From Atopsyche davidsoni (lineage: Eukaryota; Arthropoda; Insecta; Trichoptera; Hydrobiosidae), in assembly GCA_022113835.1 (NCBI GenBank), contig JAILWY010000012.1, positions 868,001-932,000 on the forward strand: a stretch of 64,000 bases of DNA. Reading direction: 5' to 3'. Within the stretch, counting starts at the first letter, position 1; the number at the start of each line of letters is the position of its first letter. Positions 43,118 to 54,730 of this stretch are shown here, in pieces. The position numbers and the translations under genes were made by a program. The notes below the pieces were generated by a model that saw only the letters and a program-made list of their open reading frames with translations, ran no database searches and was not told the DNA's origin.

Positions 43118-44267
43118 TTTATTTTTTTAATAGATTTGGTACCTTGCTTGTTATGTACAAGGTTTGCCATCACAATTTGGGGAAATTTTCCAAACTAGTC
43201 AAGCAAAATTGTGCTATACATGGGAGTGACTGAAACTACACCCCCTGGTTTATCCTCTGTATGGTTCTGATGACACGCTTCAAGAAGCCATCCAGTGACT
43301 TCATCATCTGTGGGTGTCTCGCCACTGACTTCAGGTCATCCAGGCACAGGCCCTCCTGTCGGCATTGGCTCTTCAGTTGGTGTCTCTGAAGACCAAAGAT
43401 GGGGCATGAACCCACAAGGTGGATCACTGTTTGTGGAGTAATATCATCACAAGAGCATGTGTCGTCGCTCGTCAAGAACCTGCGGAGATAACTTCTCATC
43501 ACTCCATGACCCGTCAGGAGCTGGGTTAATTCAAAGCTAATCCCGCAGGTATTCCTGTGTATAGCGGTGTCCGTAACATAATCAAAGAACATCTTTGTTA
43601 CGTTCCCTTGCGAAGAGCTTGTGTACCTTTCATTCCATGTGTCCATTATAATTTCCCTCTGGAGATTTTTTGCGAAACTCAGAGGAAAGTCGGAAAATAC
43701 ATAATTCATTTTCTTTACCCTTTTCGTCAGCTTTCTCGTTGCCAACAAGACCAACATGAGCTCTCACCCAGCTTATCTCGATGTTAACATCACTTGCTTG
43801 TATTTCTTTTAGTTTTTCTGGATGTTAACTATCAGAGGGTTGGTTGATTGTTTGGATATACTGTCTACCCCCGAGCGACAATCAGTGAGTATTTTCACTG
43901 ACTGCCACCTGCCAGATGGTTTTAGTAATATCCAGCGAAGAGCCTCATTAATAGATCCTCACTCTGAAATACGGAGCAGTAATCGGCAAGTTTCATTGTT
44001 CTAGCAGGAAGTTCTTGGCCGTTTTCGTATGGAACAAAAGCCGCTCCAACCTTTCCCTCAAGTAAGCTACCGTCCGTGTATATTGTGAGCTCATTGTCTT
44101 TTGGTCATCTTGGATATTTTGGTCAAAATATCGGGGGTCACTTTGATGTCTCTGACTCGGATGAGGCAATGAAAAGATGTCAATTACTCCTTGATATTTC
44201 CTGTCGCTAGGAAGAAAATCTGTGATGCCTCGTTTCTTGACATTGTATATTGCTTGCCTCTCTTGTA
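43118..44267 (-). pseudogene. 5'-truncated LINE with RNase H domain and target duplication
   Basis: On the minus strand, segments in order are VKKRGITDFLPSDRKYQGV; the RNase H start NELTIYTDGSLLEGKVGAAF with YENGQELPARTMKLADYCSV; an RNase H end ILTDCRSGVDSI and, in another frame, DVNIEISWVRAHVGLVGNEK; then a C-terminal region LTQLLTGHGVMRSYL with DTCSCDDITPQTVIHLVGSC. Such an RNase H followed by a Cys/His tail is typical of I/R1/LOA-type LINEs. At least two frameshifts break it. It ends in an A-rich tail next to 43118. A perfect 13-bp TCGAGCTGCTCTT flanks it at 43105-43117 and 44268-44280. The 5' part (endonuclease and reverse transcriptase) was never inserted. Confidence 0.88.
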
Positions 44268-44289
44268 TCGAGCTGCTCTTAGCGGGCCG

Positions 44290-46050
44290 CGTTTTTGTTT
44301 AATATTTGAATTGTGTTCTTTTATTTGAATTTTATTGAACGACCTTTTTACTGTTCGTTGTTATTCTTGTTATTTACAATCGACTTGTGTGTTTTTATCG
44401 ACAATATACAGCAAATATTTTTTTTTATTATTAATATAACGTAAGCAAGCTCAATTTATAATATTTTGAAGTAGAAAATAATAAGGTGCTATCAATAAGA
44501 AAAACGTGCACACTCATTAGGAGAAGTATTTTAATGGTGGAATATAAGCGTTTTTTTTTTTTCGTTTAAGGCTTTTACCGCTCATGATATATGTAAAGCT
44601 TTAAAATAAGACAACTGTGACTCAATTAAGCCATTATTTAGTGTTGATCATCAGACGGTTAAACTTCTCATTTGTTCGATTTGAGTCCGGTTTAAGTTAA
44701 GTCAGGCGAAAATAAAAATCTTACCACTCTTTCGTTCTCTGAACACGTTGCTGGATAAGTTTTTGTGTTCCGGTTTTAGCACACGAAAGACATCAAATAA
44801 CAGAACCTTTGTTGTCGGAATCATATCACCCTGAAGACAAAGAAATCTGAAACAATGCTGTTAATTTGAAACATCCTTTTCGAAGGCGTCTTCGGCAGTA
44901 CAGTTAGCTGGAGCGACTACCGGACTTCATTATTCAAACCCAAGAAGATGATCAGCAGGATCTGGCATGGATAATGCATTGGACGGCCCCATCTAACCTG
45001 TCTCCGGTCCGCGCTTGAAGATCGGTCACCTAGAAGTCAAATTTAGTAGAAAAAGACGTCGAAAATCTTCCAATATTTAATCATCATTGTACGCTGACCT
45101 CAAGTCGAGCGATTCGGAAATCAGAAGAACTTATATACAACATCACCACTTTAGTATAATATAATGTATCCATCAGCTTTAAGTTTTGATGAAAGCAATC
45201 AAATATGAAGTGTTTAATTATTTTAAAGGTATTTGGGGCAAGCAATGCATTATTGTATTTATAGACCGCACTCCCCAGTGGTTATAGTTAGTACACGTGT
45301 TTACAGACTATACAGTCCCGGACTCGAGTAGTTCCGATCATTTTTTTAAATCTTTAAATAGTGACTTTCCAAAAAAACTACACAAATAAAATCAACCATA
45401 TATGTACTTACGTGAATGAATGTAAATATTTAATAAAATATAATATATCAGAAGTAAGTTTACTTCAACCATTTAACCTTATTTTTTGGGTTTTTGTTTC
45501 ACAACAATTGCTGCTAACTGCTTGCAATCTTTCATTTTTTTTTTGTGTACCGAAAAACTTTTAAATTTTACTGGATATTAGAGTCCTCATAAGCTAGTTT
45601 TGGTAAAATTAACCATAACATTTAAAATTAAACACCGGAATAATTTTACGAGTTTAAGGGGTGATAAAGGAGAAACTATTTTAATCACCAATGCGATTTA
45701 TGACATTCTTGCTACAAAAAATACTATGAATGTTTGAAATAACACGGAATGTCTTTAACAATTTTTTTAGTATAAAAATTAATTATTAATTGTCGCTATT
45801 TTATAATATCAAGAGTAATTTTGTGTAAGAGTAAATTTTTTTTTAATTTTGAGTTACATTATATTTTGAGTTTTTGATAATAATCAAATTATAACCTTTG
45901 CAGATTTGCTGTGATTACAAAATATAAGTAATCAATTAAGTCAAGAAAATATCCGAATTTGATTTTCTAAGATTTCGAGAATTCTTCTCGTCGTTTCACG
46001 GTGAGTCGACAGCCTAAATTTTCTCATTACACCCGAGGGTCCAATTCTTT
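44290..46050. other. Mostly AT-rich gene-free stretch
   Basis: AT-rich, with a balanced segment at 44700-45060 (GGAGCGACTACCGGACTTCA) that holds no recognised frame. Nothing further was recognised. Confidence 0.4.
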
Positions 46051-46059
46051 TTAACTGTG

Positions 46060-46290
46060 TTCTGAAATTATTTGATCACGTTGCCGTCCAATAAAGTGAC
46101 GGTGCGACACCTCCTTCAGCGTATCGATGCAGACCCATTAAGAGAGCTCGTCAGCAGCTGAGAAATGTCAATCGGCTCGGCTGCGTATATGCACGATGAT
46201 ATTGACATTTGCCGTTATCGCAAGAGTCGGATCGATTCCGCGAATCTGCGCTCGGAGAAATATCTCCGAGTAAATTATTCTAGTAACGGC
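46060..46290. promoter_or_regulatory. High-complexity island, possible regulatory element
   Basis: CGTTGCCGTCCAATAAAGTG, GAGAGCTCGTCAGCAGCTGA, TGATATTGACATTTGCCG and a hairpin-like CTCGGAGAAATATCTCCGAG (46252-46271). The last is a 20-base inverted repeat with 8-bp arms. No coding domain. Confidence 0.3.
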
Positions 46291-46299
46291 GGTGCTTTA

Positions 46300-47260
46300 G
46301 CAAAATAACTGTCTTGTTTGTATAAAATCGGAACCGCCTGTGCATAAGGCCGGAGGAATAAAATATAAATAGCCGCTAGGACAAACTCAGATTCATTAAA
46401 TCTGCGGTAGTGGCGTACTTCGAGAATTTTAATCAAAATTCACAGCCAATCAGAAGTCACGAATATTTTAAATTAGCATATAGTTTTTTTTACTGTTTTC
46501 CGTTATACATTGACAAACACTCAACAAACAAAATTTTAATAAATTGCTCAGCAAGCACGTTCATTCTTTTTGTAATTACACTTGATCATTTCCTCCGGTA
46601 TCAGGTACGGGTGGCGTTGATTAAATGCCGCGTTCTCACGAGGAAATAGGATAGATTCTTATAAATTTCTAAGTGATTAAATTTACATAAATATTAAATT
46701 TTATTTTATTGATAAGCTAACAAAAGGCGGAGTTTAACAAAAAAAAGGTCAGATTTTGCAATCACTATCAATTATAGTTTTATTTCTTGGTTGTTACTAC
46801 TTTCTAAGGCCTTTTAAAATTATGAAAACTACGCATTTTTTTTCAGGTGACTTAATCACCAATTTAAAATTGCCAATCATATTTAAATTAACCAGTGTGT
46901 CTAACCCAATCCAATCAAATGTTACTATAAGGATAAGCACATATGATACAAGAGATATAACTACTAGTAATCTTGATACACCAAAGCGTTAACTCAATCA
47001 GCTGTTCAGCTGAATAACAGGTGAGCTGAAGCTCATTCTTTTTGGTCCAATTAAAAATAAAAGTTTACGATAGGCCTCCATAAAAACAACAATGTATCGC
47101 CGATATCGATATGCAGCTGGAAAACAATTAGCCGGAATTGCATCGCGCCCCAACGACAGGCATGTGCAAACTGCATGCCGCGAGTCTATAAAGATTCCAA
47201 TCGAGTGCGTGTTCACACCTCGCCATCGGAGTGTTCACTGGGCAGGTGTTCAATAAGTGG
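46300..47260. other. Gene-free stretch with an E-box cluster
   Basis: Frames at 46410-46992 are AT-rich and unrecognised. At 46997-47025 CAGCTGTTCAGCTGAATAAC then AGGTGAGCTG packs three bHLH E-boxes (CAGCTG, CAGCTG, CAGGTG) into 28 bases. Confidence 0.35.
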
Positions 47261-47264
47261 CGAT

Positions 47265-47446
47265 AAAGCAGCCTACACACGCTGCAACACAACGGACAAC
47301 CAAAGTCACTAGCGCACAAGCCAATAGCGTCCTCTTTTGGGATGTTCATTTAGGCGAAGCTATAAAATAATCACCCAAGATAAAATGGCGCTATTGGCTT
47401 ATCACAGTTTAGTTGCCGATTGTGTTGCTACGTGTATAAGCTGCTT
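47265..47446. mobile_element. MITE-1, complete copy (182 bp)
   Basis: Left arm: AAAGCAGCCTACACACGCTG, CAACACAACGGACAACCAAA, GCCAATAGCGTCCTCTTTTG. Right arm: AAAATGGCGCTATTGGCTTA, GTTTAGTTGCCGATTGTGTT, GCTACGTGTATAAGCTGCTT. The arms pair over about 75 bases each, so nearly the whole element can fold back. Confidence 0.85.
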
Positions 47447-47449
47447 ACT

Positions 47450-48800
47450 GTAATAGACGCATTTTTAATTAAAATGTTAAATATCCCGAAGTGCAGGTTT
47501 AATATATTTCCCAGCTTCTTTTAGGATATTTTTATAAACGAGTTCTAATCGTTGCAACTGATTTTTTCAATTGTTCTGCGTGTATTGATGCGATATCAAA
47601 TTAATATATGTATACTATTTTTTCTGTTCAATTTAAATTAAATAACACTGTAATTCCGCCCCGACGACCCGACCTACCAATAGTGAAACAAACATTCCCA
47701 AATCTCAGAAAAATAAAATAATAAAAACCTCCAGTCCGACATTAAAAGCAACCCTTTCAGCAACGGGCCTGACTCAATTTGGGATAATTCAAAAATCCTT
47801 TTTTATTTCCGCCGGTGAAACAAATTAGTGTGTAATGGGAGACGTCGTCTGTTCTTGTATATTCATTTGCGGGATTGGTTTCCATGCCCTTCGTCAAGGG
47901 GGAAACAAACCGGCGGTAATCGCCAGTAAACGTCCGAGCCCGACAATCAAAGAAATACCCCAACCCGTGGCCATATGTGAACACGGGGATGAAACGCGTT
48001 ACAGGGTGGTTGAAAACACTTTATATAATATTTATTATAAATTTATTTCAACTATTGATAACCACTTATAAATGCTAGATGAGAAGTTTGAGAACTCACA
48101 CCTAGCAGAAGAAAACCTACCCTAGAGTATCGAGGGTTGCAATGGGTGGGACAGGACAAATCGTGGGTGAATCAATAGTGCAAAGTACAGGTTGGCACCA
48201 TTAAGAACTGAGGTCTCAGTTCGACCTTGACAGCCATGGCAAAAAGACTGGATGTGTACCTAGTCAACCCATATATTTTTTTGCTTGTACCTCTTATCGT
48301 AATCATTCATTTGAAGGTCCTGATTTGTTTAAACTTATATTGCACTGAGGAATAGACTTTTTTCTCCCCCACAATATTAATTAGCATTCCATTCACTTAT
48401 CGCACCATTATTTTGTTTGCTTTGTAATAGATAATGTGTATAATAAACCCGGCAAAAGGCATCAAACGACATACTATTGTGATACTTGCCCCGAAAAGCA
48501 TGCATCTCGGCAATTGTTACATGAAATATGTTTACGAAATCTTCGTAAAGATGTAAATATACATTCAATATTAAAATATAAACGTTTTATGTATTGTGTG
48601 TGTAATAATTTTAGCTAAACGTTTCGTGTTGCTGATTGGTCCGCGCGGAAACGGCCTCGAGTGCAAAGGGTTAATATTTTATTGATAGATTACAGTGGTC
48701 AGTTGTTTGATGGGGTATTTCAAAATAAATCATTCAAATAATGAGTGTTTTTTTTTGGTATCATTGCTATCCTTTGTTCCATGTGTGTAATGTTTACATT
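47450..48800. other. Gene-free stretch with a balanced patch
   Basis: 47800-48010 is GC-balanced (GGGGGAAACAAACCGGCGGT, ACAATCAAAGAAATACCC) with opposing frames lacking domains. The rest is AT-rich and unrecognised. Confidence 0.35.
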
Positions 48801-48809
48801 AATATATAC

Positions 48810-49015
48810 TGGCGATGAGGCTGTCCGTGAGAGATCACCCTGTGGCGTGGGACGGGCTAATGGGAGGGGGCCCCATTAGGAGAGGGGCTCCGCACGCGGC
48901 ACCGCCGGAGCCCCATTACCTCCCAAATGAAATAACAATAATTTATTTACGGCGTAATGAGATACGCCGCCAACCTTGTACTCCGCCAGCATGCACTCTC
49001 CACACTCGCATGGGA
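48810..49015. promoter_or_regulatory. GC-rich island, possible regulatory element
   Basis: GGGCTAATGGGAGGGGGCCC then CATTAGGAGAGGGGCTCC and GCCCCATTACCTCCC give an inverted GGGxTAATGGGAGG/CCTCCCxxATTA arrangement. ATAATTTATTTACGGCG follows. No domain in the plus frame. Confidence 0.3.
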
Positions 49016-49059
49016 CCTCTGGAGAGGCAATAACTACGGCTAAAAATGTCAATGTATAT

Positions 49060-49668
49060 CATAGGTTCCCAAAATTAAATTGGGATCCATGGACTGTAAA
49101 TGGGGGTCTACGAGAGTGGATCCCATTTAAGCAGGTCATCACCAAAATACCACAGTGGATTATCAATTGAAGAATCGGAAGTCATACTACAAGAAGAACT
49201 GATCGAAATAAGCTCTAATGAAGAACTGAAGGTGCAGTTTAGAAAGAGATATCAGCAATTTTGGCTTCAGATAGACATACCTGCTATTTATCCTGCATTA
49301 TGGACTATCGCAAGAAGGTTTTTGGTAGATTTACTATCTTCATTCCTCGTGGAAAGGGGTTTTTACAAAAAAATAAATAGATTGGAAATCACTTGGCGAG
49401 GAGATTTAAAGTTAAATCTGACTTATTTGAAACCAAATATTGAAAATTTGCTATCAAATCATCAGACCCATCCCTCCCATTAAAAGTATTGATTTTTTTT
49501 AGTAAATGTTACTATATTTGTATTTTGTGTGTTTTTATTTATAAAGGTATACAGTAAAACCTCGATATAACGGACCCCTGATTAACGGATTTCGGATATA
49601 ACGGACAAAAAATCCTGTCAAGAAAACTCGACAAGGGGTCGACGGGACAAAAAGTTTGGGAGCCTCTG
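49060..49668 (+). mobile_element. hAT-family element A, best-preserved copy
   Basis: Starts CATAGGTTCCCAAA and ends AAGGGGTCGACGGGACAAAA, then GTTTGGGAGCCTCTG. The 8-bp flanks ATGTATAT (49052-49059) and ATGTAGAT (49669-49676) match at 7 of 8. The plus frame 49100-49483 keeps a good hAT C-terminal region: SSNEELKVQFRKRYQQFWLQ, YPALWTIARRFLVDLLSSFL, VERGF, then ITWRGDLKLNLTYLKPNIEN and HQTHPSH. Intact relatives have FSAVVNLLTKKRNRL after VERG, and that part is shortened here. The catalytic core is absent. A pogo/Tigger-like end is inserted at 49552. Confidence 0.85.
49552..49612 (+). mobile_element. pogo/Tigger-like terminal fragment inside hAT element A
   Basis: CAGTAAAACCTCGATATAAC, GGACCCCTGATTAACGGATT, TCGGATATAACGGAC is characteristic of a pogo/Tigger terminus. 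It follows TA. Only one end is present, so this is a solo end or a very short deletion product. Confidence 0.7.
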
Positions 49669-49689
49669 ATGTAGATTAATTTGAAAAAA

Positions 49690-50430
49690 AAGTGTAGATC
49701 CGGGTCATAAGTGTTGCTGCGATTCTTCAAAATGCAGCTGCGAAAGCAATACTTTTATCATTTGATAAAATTGTAAATAAACCATTTAGTTTTAAATGTG
49801 CAAGAAAAATTCAAGCTAGCTTCAGATCTTTTTAGTAGCGTATTTCTAAAATCAATAAAATACGTAAAAGCAGGTTCCTTCCCAATAGTTTCAACACTCG
49901 CTGATTGTAGCCGTAAACAAGCGAAGCGCATTTATATCAAGTATTATCAAAAGTTTAAGGAAAAAGTCATGTTATTAATACTAGGGTTACCACAAATTTA
50001 TGTGTTTAGATATGAGAGGTTGTAAAGTCTGCAATAAGTTTAAAATCACCCTGTATTTTATGTTTTTTTAAATATATTTTCATGTATTCTGACATCATCT
50101 CTAGAGTTCATTATAATGAACACATCTAATTGATTTATAAAATATTAATAACACACGTAAAAAATCCAAATCGAATTTTTCATTATAATAAGCTATTAAG
50201 TTCATCAATTAAAACAATATTCAAACGAACCTACGAAGCGCAGATATAATAAGCCAATAATAAATATCAAATTTTTTAATTATCAGCCAGCTATAAATAA
50301 ATCGTTTTTGATTATGAGCAAGTAATCAATTAATTCTGCAATGTGATTGTTGGTCGGCTCAGGTGTTTGGCGAAAGGTACGAAATCGCGGAGTGGATTTA
50401 TCGTTTCCTGTGCTAGGCGCAGTGTTTTAG
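49690..50430. other. AT-rich gene-free stretch
   Basis: No recognised feature. The plus frame at 49798-50025 has no domain. Confidence 0.4.
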
Positions 50431-50440
50431 TTTCGCAATA

Positions 50441-50570
50441 ATTGCCTTTCGGGACACTCGCTTGCAGGTGCTCTCGGAGGTCTCTGCACGTGGCCGCGTG
50501 GGAATCGAACCCCGGCCCCCCGGGACACGCCCGCGCCGATCACGATCATTACCCCACCCGAAGCGTTTAT
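50441..50570 (-). repeat. tRNA-like SINE fragment
   Basis: On the minus strand GGGGTAATGATCGTGATCGG, GCGCGGGCGTGTCCCGGGG, then GGTTCGATTCCCACGCGGCC carries a perfect B-box. The A-box is weak and the cloverleaf does not close. The following CCTCCGAGAGCACCTGCAAG may be SINE body. Confidence 0.4.
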
Positions 50571-50976
50571 TTGATTGACAAAAAATGGGGTTTTTCTTGT
50601 TTTTGCGCACCTCTAGGATATACAATAATAATGACAATGAATCGTGAATTATTGAAATCTTTGCCGCAAAAAAAACAAAGGAAGTCGTTTTTTATTCGCG
50701 TTTTTTTTCTGTTGTAATATATCTGACACATTTATGTATTTCCTTTCTTTAACCGCTCGAATAAATTGGGACACCTTTATTGGAATTGTGCTTTTGATTT
50801 TACGACCTGTTGATAATATGGGGCGCGTTATTTTATTCGCAGGTACCTGTCATTATAAATATATTCAGAGATCTGTGATTTCTCATTTTCGACAACATAA
50901 ACCTAATTCTAATTGTCTCTTTACTTTGTGAAAAAGTGACCCAAAACCGCGAGAACCGAGCGTGCTCGCAAGCACT

Positions 50977-51417
50977 TTAGTAGTAGATACTATAGCAATG
51001 CAGATTAATCCGAAACGAAAAGTAGACCAGAGTGCAAAGAGCACTACAGTTATATTTCAATATTACGGATGATTTCCATAATAAGCCTCCAGGTCCATTG
51101 TCTCTTCTGAAATTTTCAGCTACTTGTTCAGTGCACGTGTCATGATGACGCACTGTGTTGCTGACGATTTCCGGTGACGTGTTGATGTATAATTTCCAAG
51201 GTTTTAATGCCAACCATAGCTTCGACCTATCAATGTATTTATGTTTGTTCCGTGAGCGGGAGACATGCAAGGTGAAACCACTCTGCTCAGATTGCCTAGC
51301 CGGAGAGGTCGGTCGTCCGTCCCGGGGTGATGCAGCAATGGCTGCAAGTAATTCTTCAATCATGGTCACCTCAAATCCGGATGAAGTGAAACTTTGCGGA
51401 CGAAGTTTTACACACAA
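50977..51417 (-). CDS. Unrecognised 146-codon frame
   Basis: The minus-strand frame starts MCVKLRPQSFTSSGFEVTMI and continues EELLAAIAASPRDGRPTSPA. The latter loosely resembles the ExLxxxxxSPRxGRPSTPAR linker before the Cys-rich tail of some piggyBac-type transposases. The expected Cys/His residues do not follow; instead there is a basic HVSRSRNKHKYIDRSKLW segment. The sequence is GC-balanced over 51060-51420. It may be a decayed transposon, an unknown exon or chance. Confidence 0.2.
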   Translation of the reverse strand: MCVKLRPQSFTSSGFEVTMIEELLAAIAASPRDGRPTSPARQSEQSGFTLHVSRSRNKHKYIDRSKLWLALKPWKLYINTSPEIVSNTVRHHDTCTEQVAENFRRDNGPGGLLWKSSVILKYNCSALCTLVYFSFRINLHCYSIYY

Positions 51418-51597
51418 ATACAGTCAAACGATACTCAATTTTTATTAGTTTTTTTTAAATTATTATTTTATCTTTCCGGCAAAATTCAAGTCAGAATGAT
51501 TGAACAATTCAACAATTAATTAGAGTAATTTTCCGTTTCCAGCAAGGCAAATGCCAAAGACGTGGCAAGTGCCCCTCATCGCTCATTGTATACACTT

Positions 51598-51668
51598 TGA
51601 AATTCAAATTTAAAATTTGAACACAAATTTATTTTGTAAAGTGTTCAAAATTTAAATTCAATTTCGAA
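51598..51668. repeat. AT-rich inverted repeat, ~27-bp arms
   Basis: Left arm TGAAATTCAAATTTAAAATT then TGAACAC (51598-51624) pairs with right arm GTGTTCAAAATTTAAATTCA then ATTTCGAA (51641-51668), with a few mismatches and a 16-base loop. The function is unknown. Confidence 0.75.
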
Positions 51669-51724
51669 ATTCGAGAATTATGCAAATTTTAAATTGTCCG
51701 TTGCAGTTGACACACATTGTTATC

Positions 51725-52165
51725 AAAAATTAAATCTCGAGTGAGAATGTTGCCATCGCGAGGGATCGAGAATGGCGGACGCGTCGGGGAATTCCCCGGC
51801 GGGGACGATTCAATTACGCCCGCAAACGAAATTTAATTTACAATTTAATTTAATTTTCTGTTATTTTTCAGCGCCCCGCCGGCTGATTGGACATGCGTGC
51901 GTTTTTATTTTATAAATTGAAAATTATGCGTTCCGCGGTTTCAATTTATTCTTGAGCGTCACGGCTGATTAATTTGTGTTTTTGCGCGTATTTCGCGAGC
52001 GGGAGACATCCGCGCCTGCAGAGCCTGAACGAGTATTCTTGAAATTCAATTGCATTATCGTTATCTAATGGCTCCGAGCAATTAGAAGCAATTGAGGCAT
52101 ACAAAATAAATGAAGCCCCGGCGATACAATTTACTAAAAAAATATTGAAGACATAACTCAAGCAA
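51725..52165. promoter_or_regulatory. Long high-complexity island, candidate conserved noncoding element
   Basis: About 440 bases of mixed GC-rich and TAAT-rich DNA: GATTCAATTACGCCCGC, ATTTAATTTACAATTTAATT, GCCGGCTGATTGGACATGCG, GGCTGATTAATTTGTG, GTTATCTAATGGCTCCG and GCAATTAGAAGCAATTGAGG. CAATTA/TAATTG cores repeat throughout. The 71-codon minus frame at 51946-52161 has no domain. Of all islands in the window this one looks most like a conserved developmental enhancer. Confidence 0.35.
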
Positions 52166-52169
52166 CAAA

Positions 52170-54286
52170 TATTGCTAAGGGATCTTGTTTAATTCACATT
52201 AACGTTTTTTAAGTTTTGTTATATATTTATTTTAATAGCTGATAGTATTGAAATTTTAACAACAGCTTCAAGTCACGATTGTATTGTTGGTCAAATATTT
52301 CATAATGTTAATCCTTGCTCAAATGTTTGACATGACACTCCGCACTGAAGCACAACGGACTGTACTACGCAGTTGTTTGTGTAATTTAAAATAATCTATC
52401 TAAATTTTTTAACTCCATACTAGAACCAAAATTGTTAAGCTTTCAAACTTTTTTGATTGTAAAAAAATATACAAGGTGTTTAATTTTTTTTAATTCTAAA
52501 AAAAATTCTATTGTTCATTGTCGTTCGCTGATATCGAATAACAAAATCAAACAATACTATATCATTTCCTAAAGTTAAAAAGCGTAACGAGAATTGAAAC
52601 AGGCTAGCTTGTCTATTTTTTGAGGAACGGGTCAAACGATATTCAGATGGAAAGACAAGAAAGACGTTTCAGTTTTCCAGGATAACCCCATCGATTTATA
52701 TTTGTGCTCCATATTTTGATACACATGTATTTATTTACAACAATAATTTTCACTTCAAATGTATCGGTGTATCATTACAAAACCTAATGTATTTTTTGCG
52801 TTACAAAACAGGCTCGAGTTAATCAAAATATTCAAATTAGTATCTTTTAGAAAATTCTACGAATTAATAAGCATGCTTGCCTAATAAAAAAATAATACAA
52901 ATAATAATATAAAATTTAATTGTTATTATCGTATCAGAGATATTAATTTGCAGGCAACCCGAAATGACAACGAATATCTCATTTCAAAATTTAAATATTA
53001 TGCCAATTAAAAACCCTGAGTGCTAATGCTGGCACTTCATTACAGATAATGTCCTATCAATTTATATGAATTAGTATGTTATTATACCATCGCATGGTGG
53101 AATGCAATCACGCTTACTCTAATGTGCGAACGCCACGGATCTTAATGGCGGAAAATTAATTTAATTTGCAATAATTCCGATTTATTTAATAGAAGCAAAT
53201 AAAAAGTCTATAATGTAACTGAATCCTGTTTTTATAATATTTATATATTTTTTTTTACCAATGATTATTACTAAACATTTAACCCGCATTTTTCACCCGT
53301 ACCGGTTAATTATGTATACAGTATTTATGTTATCGATTCACATGATTCGATTGTTATTTTATGTTGTTGGGTTTTTTTTCTGAATATATTCCCGTCGTTT
53401 CGCGTAGATCGATTCCCTTAAAACGCAGTATATTATTTTTAAATATGTTGGCGTATACTGGTAAAAAAAAGACAATATTTTCACAACAAAATATACTTTT
53501 GATTGTATCTTCTCTGTGCTGTAGACTTGTTTAAGCTTTATATAACTAGTAGTATGTATTTAAAGTTATTTTCTTACTTACTATCAAAATATTAAACGTT
53601 GTGTAATGTAATCCTCCTTTTATTTTATTTACACTTGGTACTGGATTGTTCCCTTTATATTTTTTGTGGCATGATCTGTAAGAACAAATATTGTCCTGAA
53701 AGGTTTTATTTTTTGCTTTGTTAAATCTACTTATCAAGCTATGTTGGTTTTGTTTTCTTAACACCTTTTAAGAATATTATTGTGGGTTTTCAATCGAATA
53801 TAATTTCATTGTCCTGTATTAACGCGTCATTTCACACACGGTTGGTGGAGTATAATGGAAAGGAATTCAATAACAGGTTATTGTTGGAAGGATACACCAG
53901 AGAAGGGGCATTATATGATTAAATGACTTTTAGTCTGTAATTATCTTTATTTAACCACGTTGTTATATTTTAAATAACATTGAAATCACGATTCATTGTC
54001 TGTTTAACCTCACACATTTTATGAATTACATTATAAAAAAATGTAATATATTATTGACCATATGTGGAAGTGAGTTAGTATGAGATGGTGGTAAAGATTT
54101 TCCTACTCATTTAAAATACAAATCTTCAAGAGTCCCGTGAAATTAATTTAATGATCAGTGTAAGTTAAACTCAATTAATGTTTGCTCTGAGATAAGCACA
54201 AACGAGTTTGTAAAGAAAATTCTATTCACAATCGTTGTTACAGACATGGTATTTTGAAAATAGTTTATTAAAATCATTCTGCCTGT
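52170..54286. other. AT-rich gene-free stretch
   Basis: AT-rich, without recognisable repeats or frames. The patch at 53030-53170 is slightly more balanced. Confidence 0.45.
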
Positions 54287-54431
54287 AAAGCGGCCTACAC
54301 ACGCTGACACAACTACAGACTACTAAACAATAACTAGACAATAGTGGCCACCTTTTTGTTATTTATTTTGGAAAAAACTATAAAAAGACACCAAAAATAG
54401 TAGGGAGTTTCGCAGCGCGGGTCTACAGCTT
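54287..54431. mobile_element. MITE-1, two-armed copy (145 bp)
   Basis: Left arm: AAAGCGGCCTACACACGCTG, ACACAACTACAGACTACTAA. Right arm: ATAGTAGGGAGTTTCGCAGC, GCGGGTCTACAGCTT. The right arm is diverged. Confidence 0.75.
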
Positions 54432-54730
54432 ATTTCACCACACATAAATTTTAATTAAACAACAAGTAACGTCCTCTTTTGTGTTGTTTACATATTTTAT
54501 TTTTTTGAATATGATTAGTTTTAAATACAACATGGTTCATGAGAGCCGCTGCAGTCCTCGCAGGTTTCCATTGTGATTAGTTTATTGTTTAATTTTTTAC
54601 CCAAATAGTCTTCGGCCAATCAGTGATGCCGCGCAAGTCGGAGCCCCGACCCTCCATTGTGGAGGGCTTCCTTTTCAGGAGTTAATTTGTTTTCGAGTCC
54701 TGGCCGGCCCGAGGGGTTTGCCGGAACTTG

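Noticed and set aside
43557..44004. Plus-strand frames at the LINE
   Set aside because: They are antisense to the RNase H and C-terminal region of the minus-strand LINE.
46410..46992. Two plus-strand frames as small membrane proteins
   Set aside because: Their hydrophobicity reflects AT-rich codons; there is no start context, splice signal or domain to support them.
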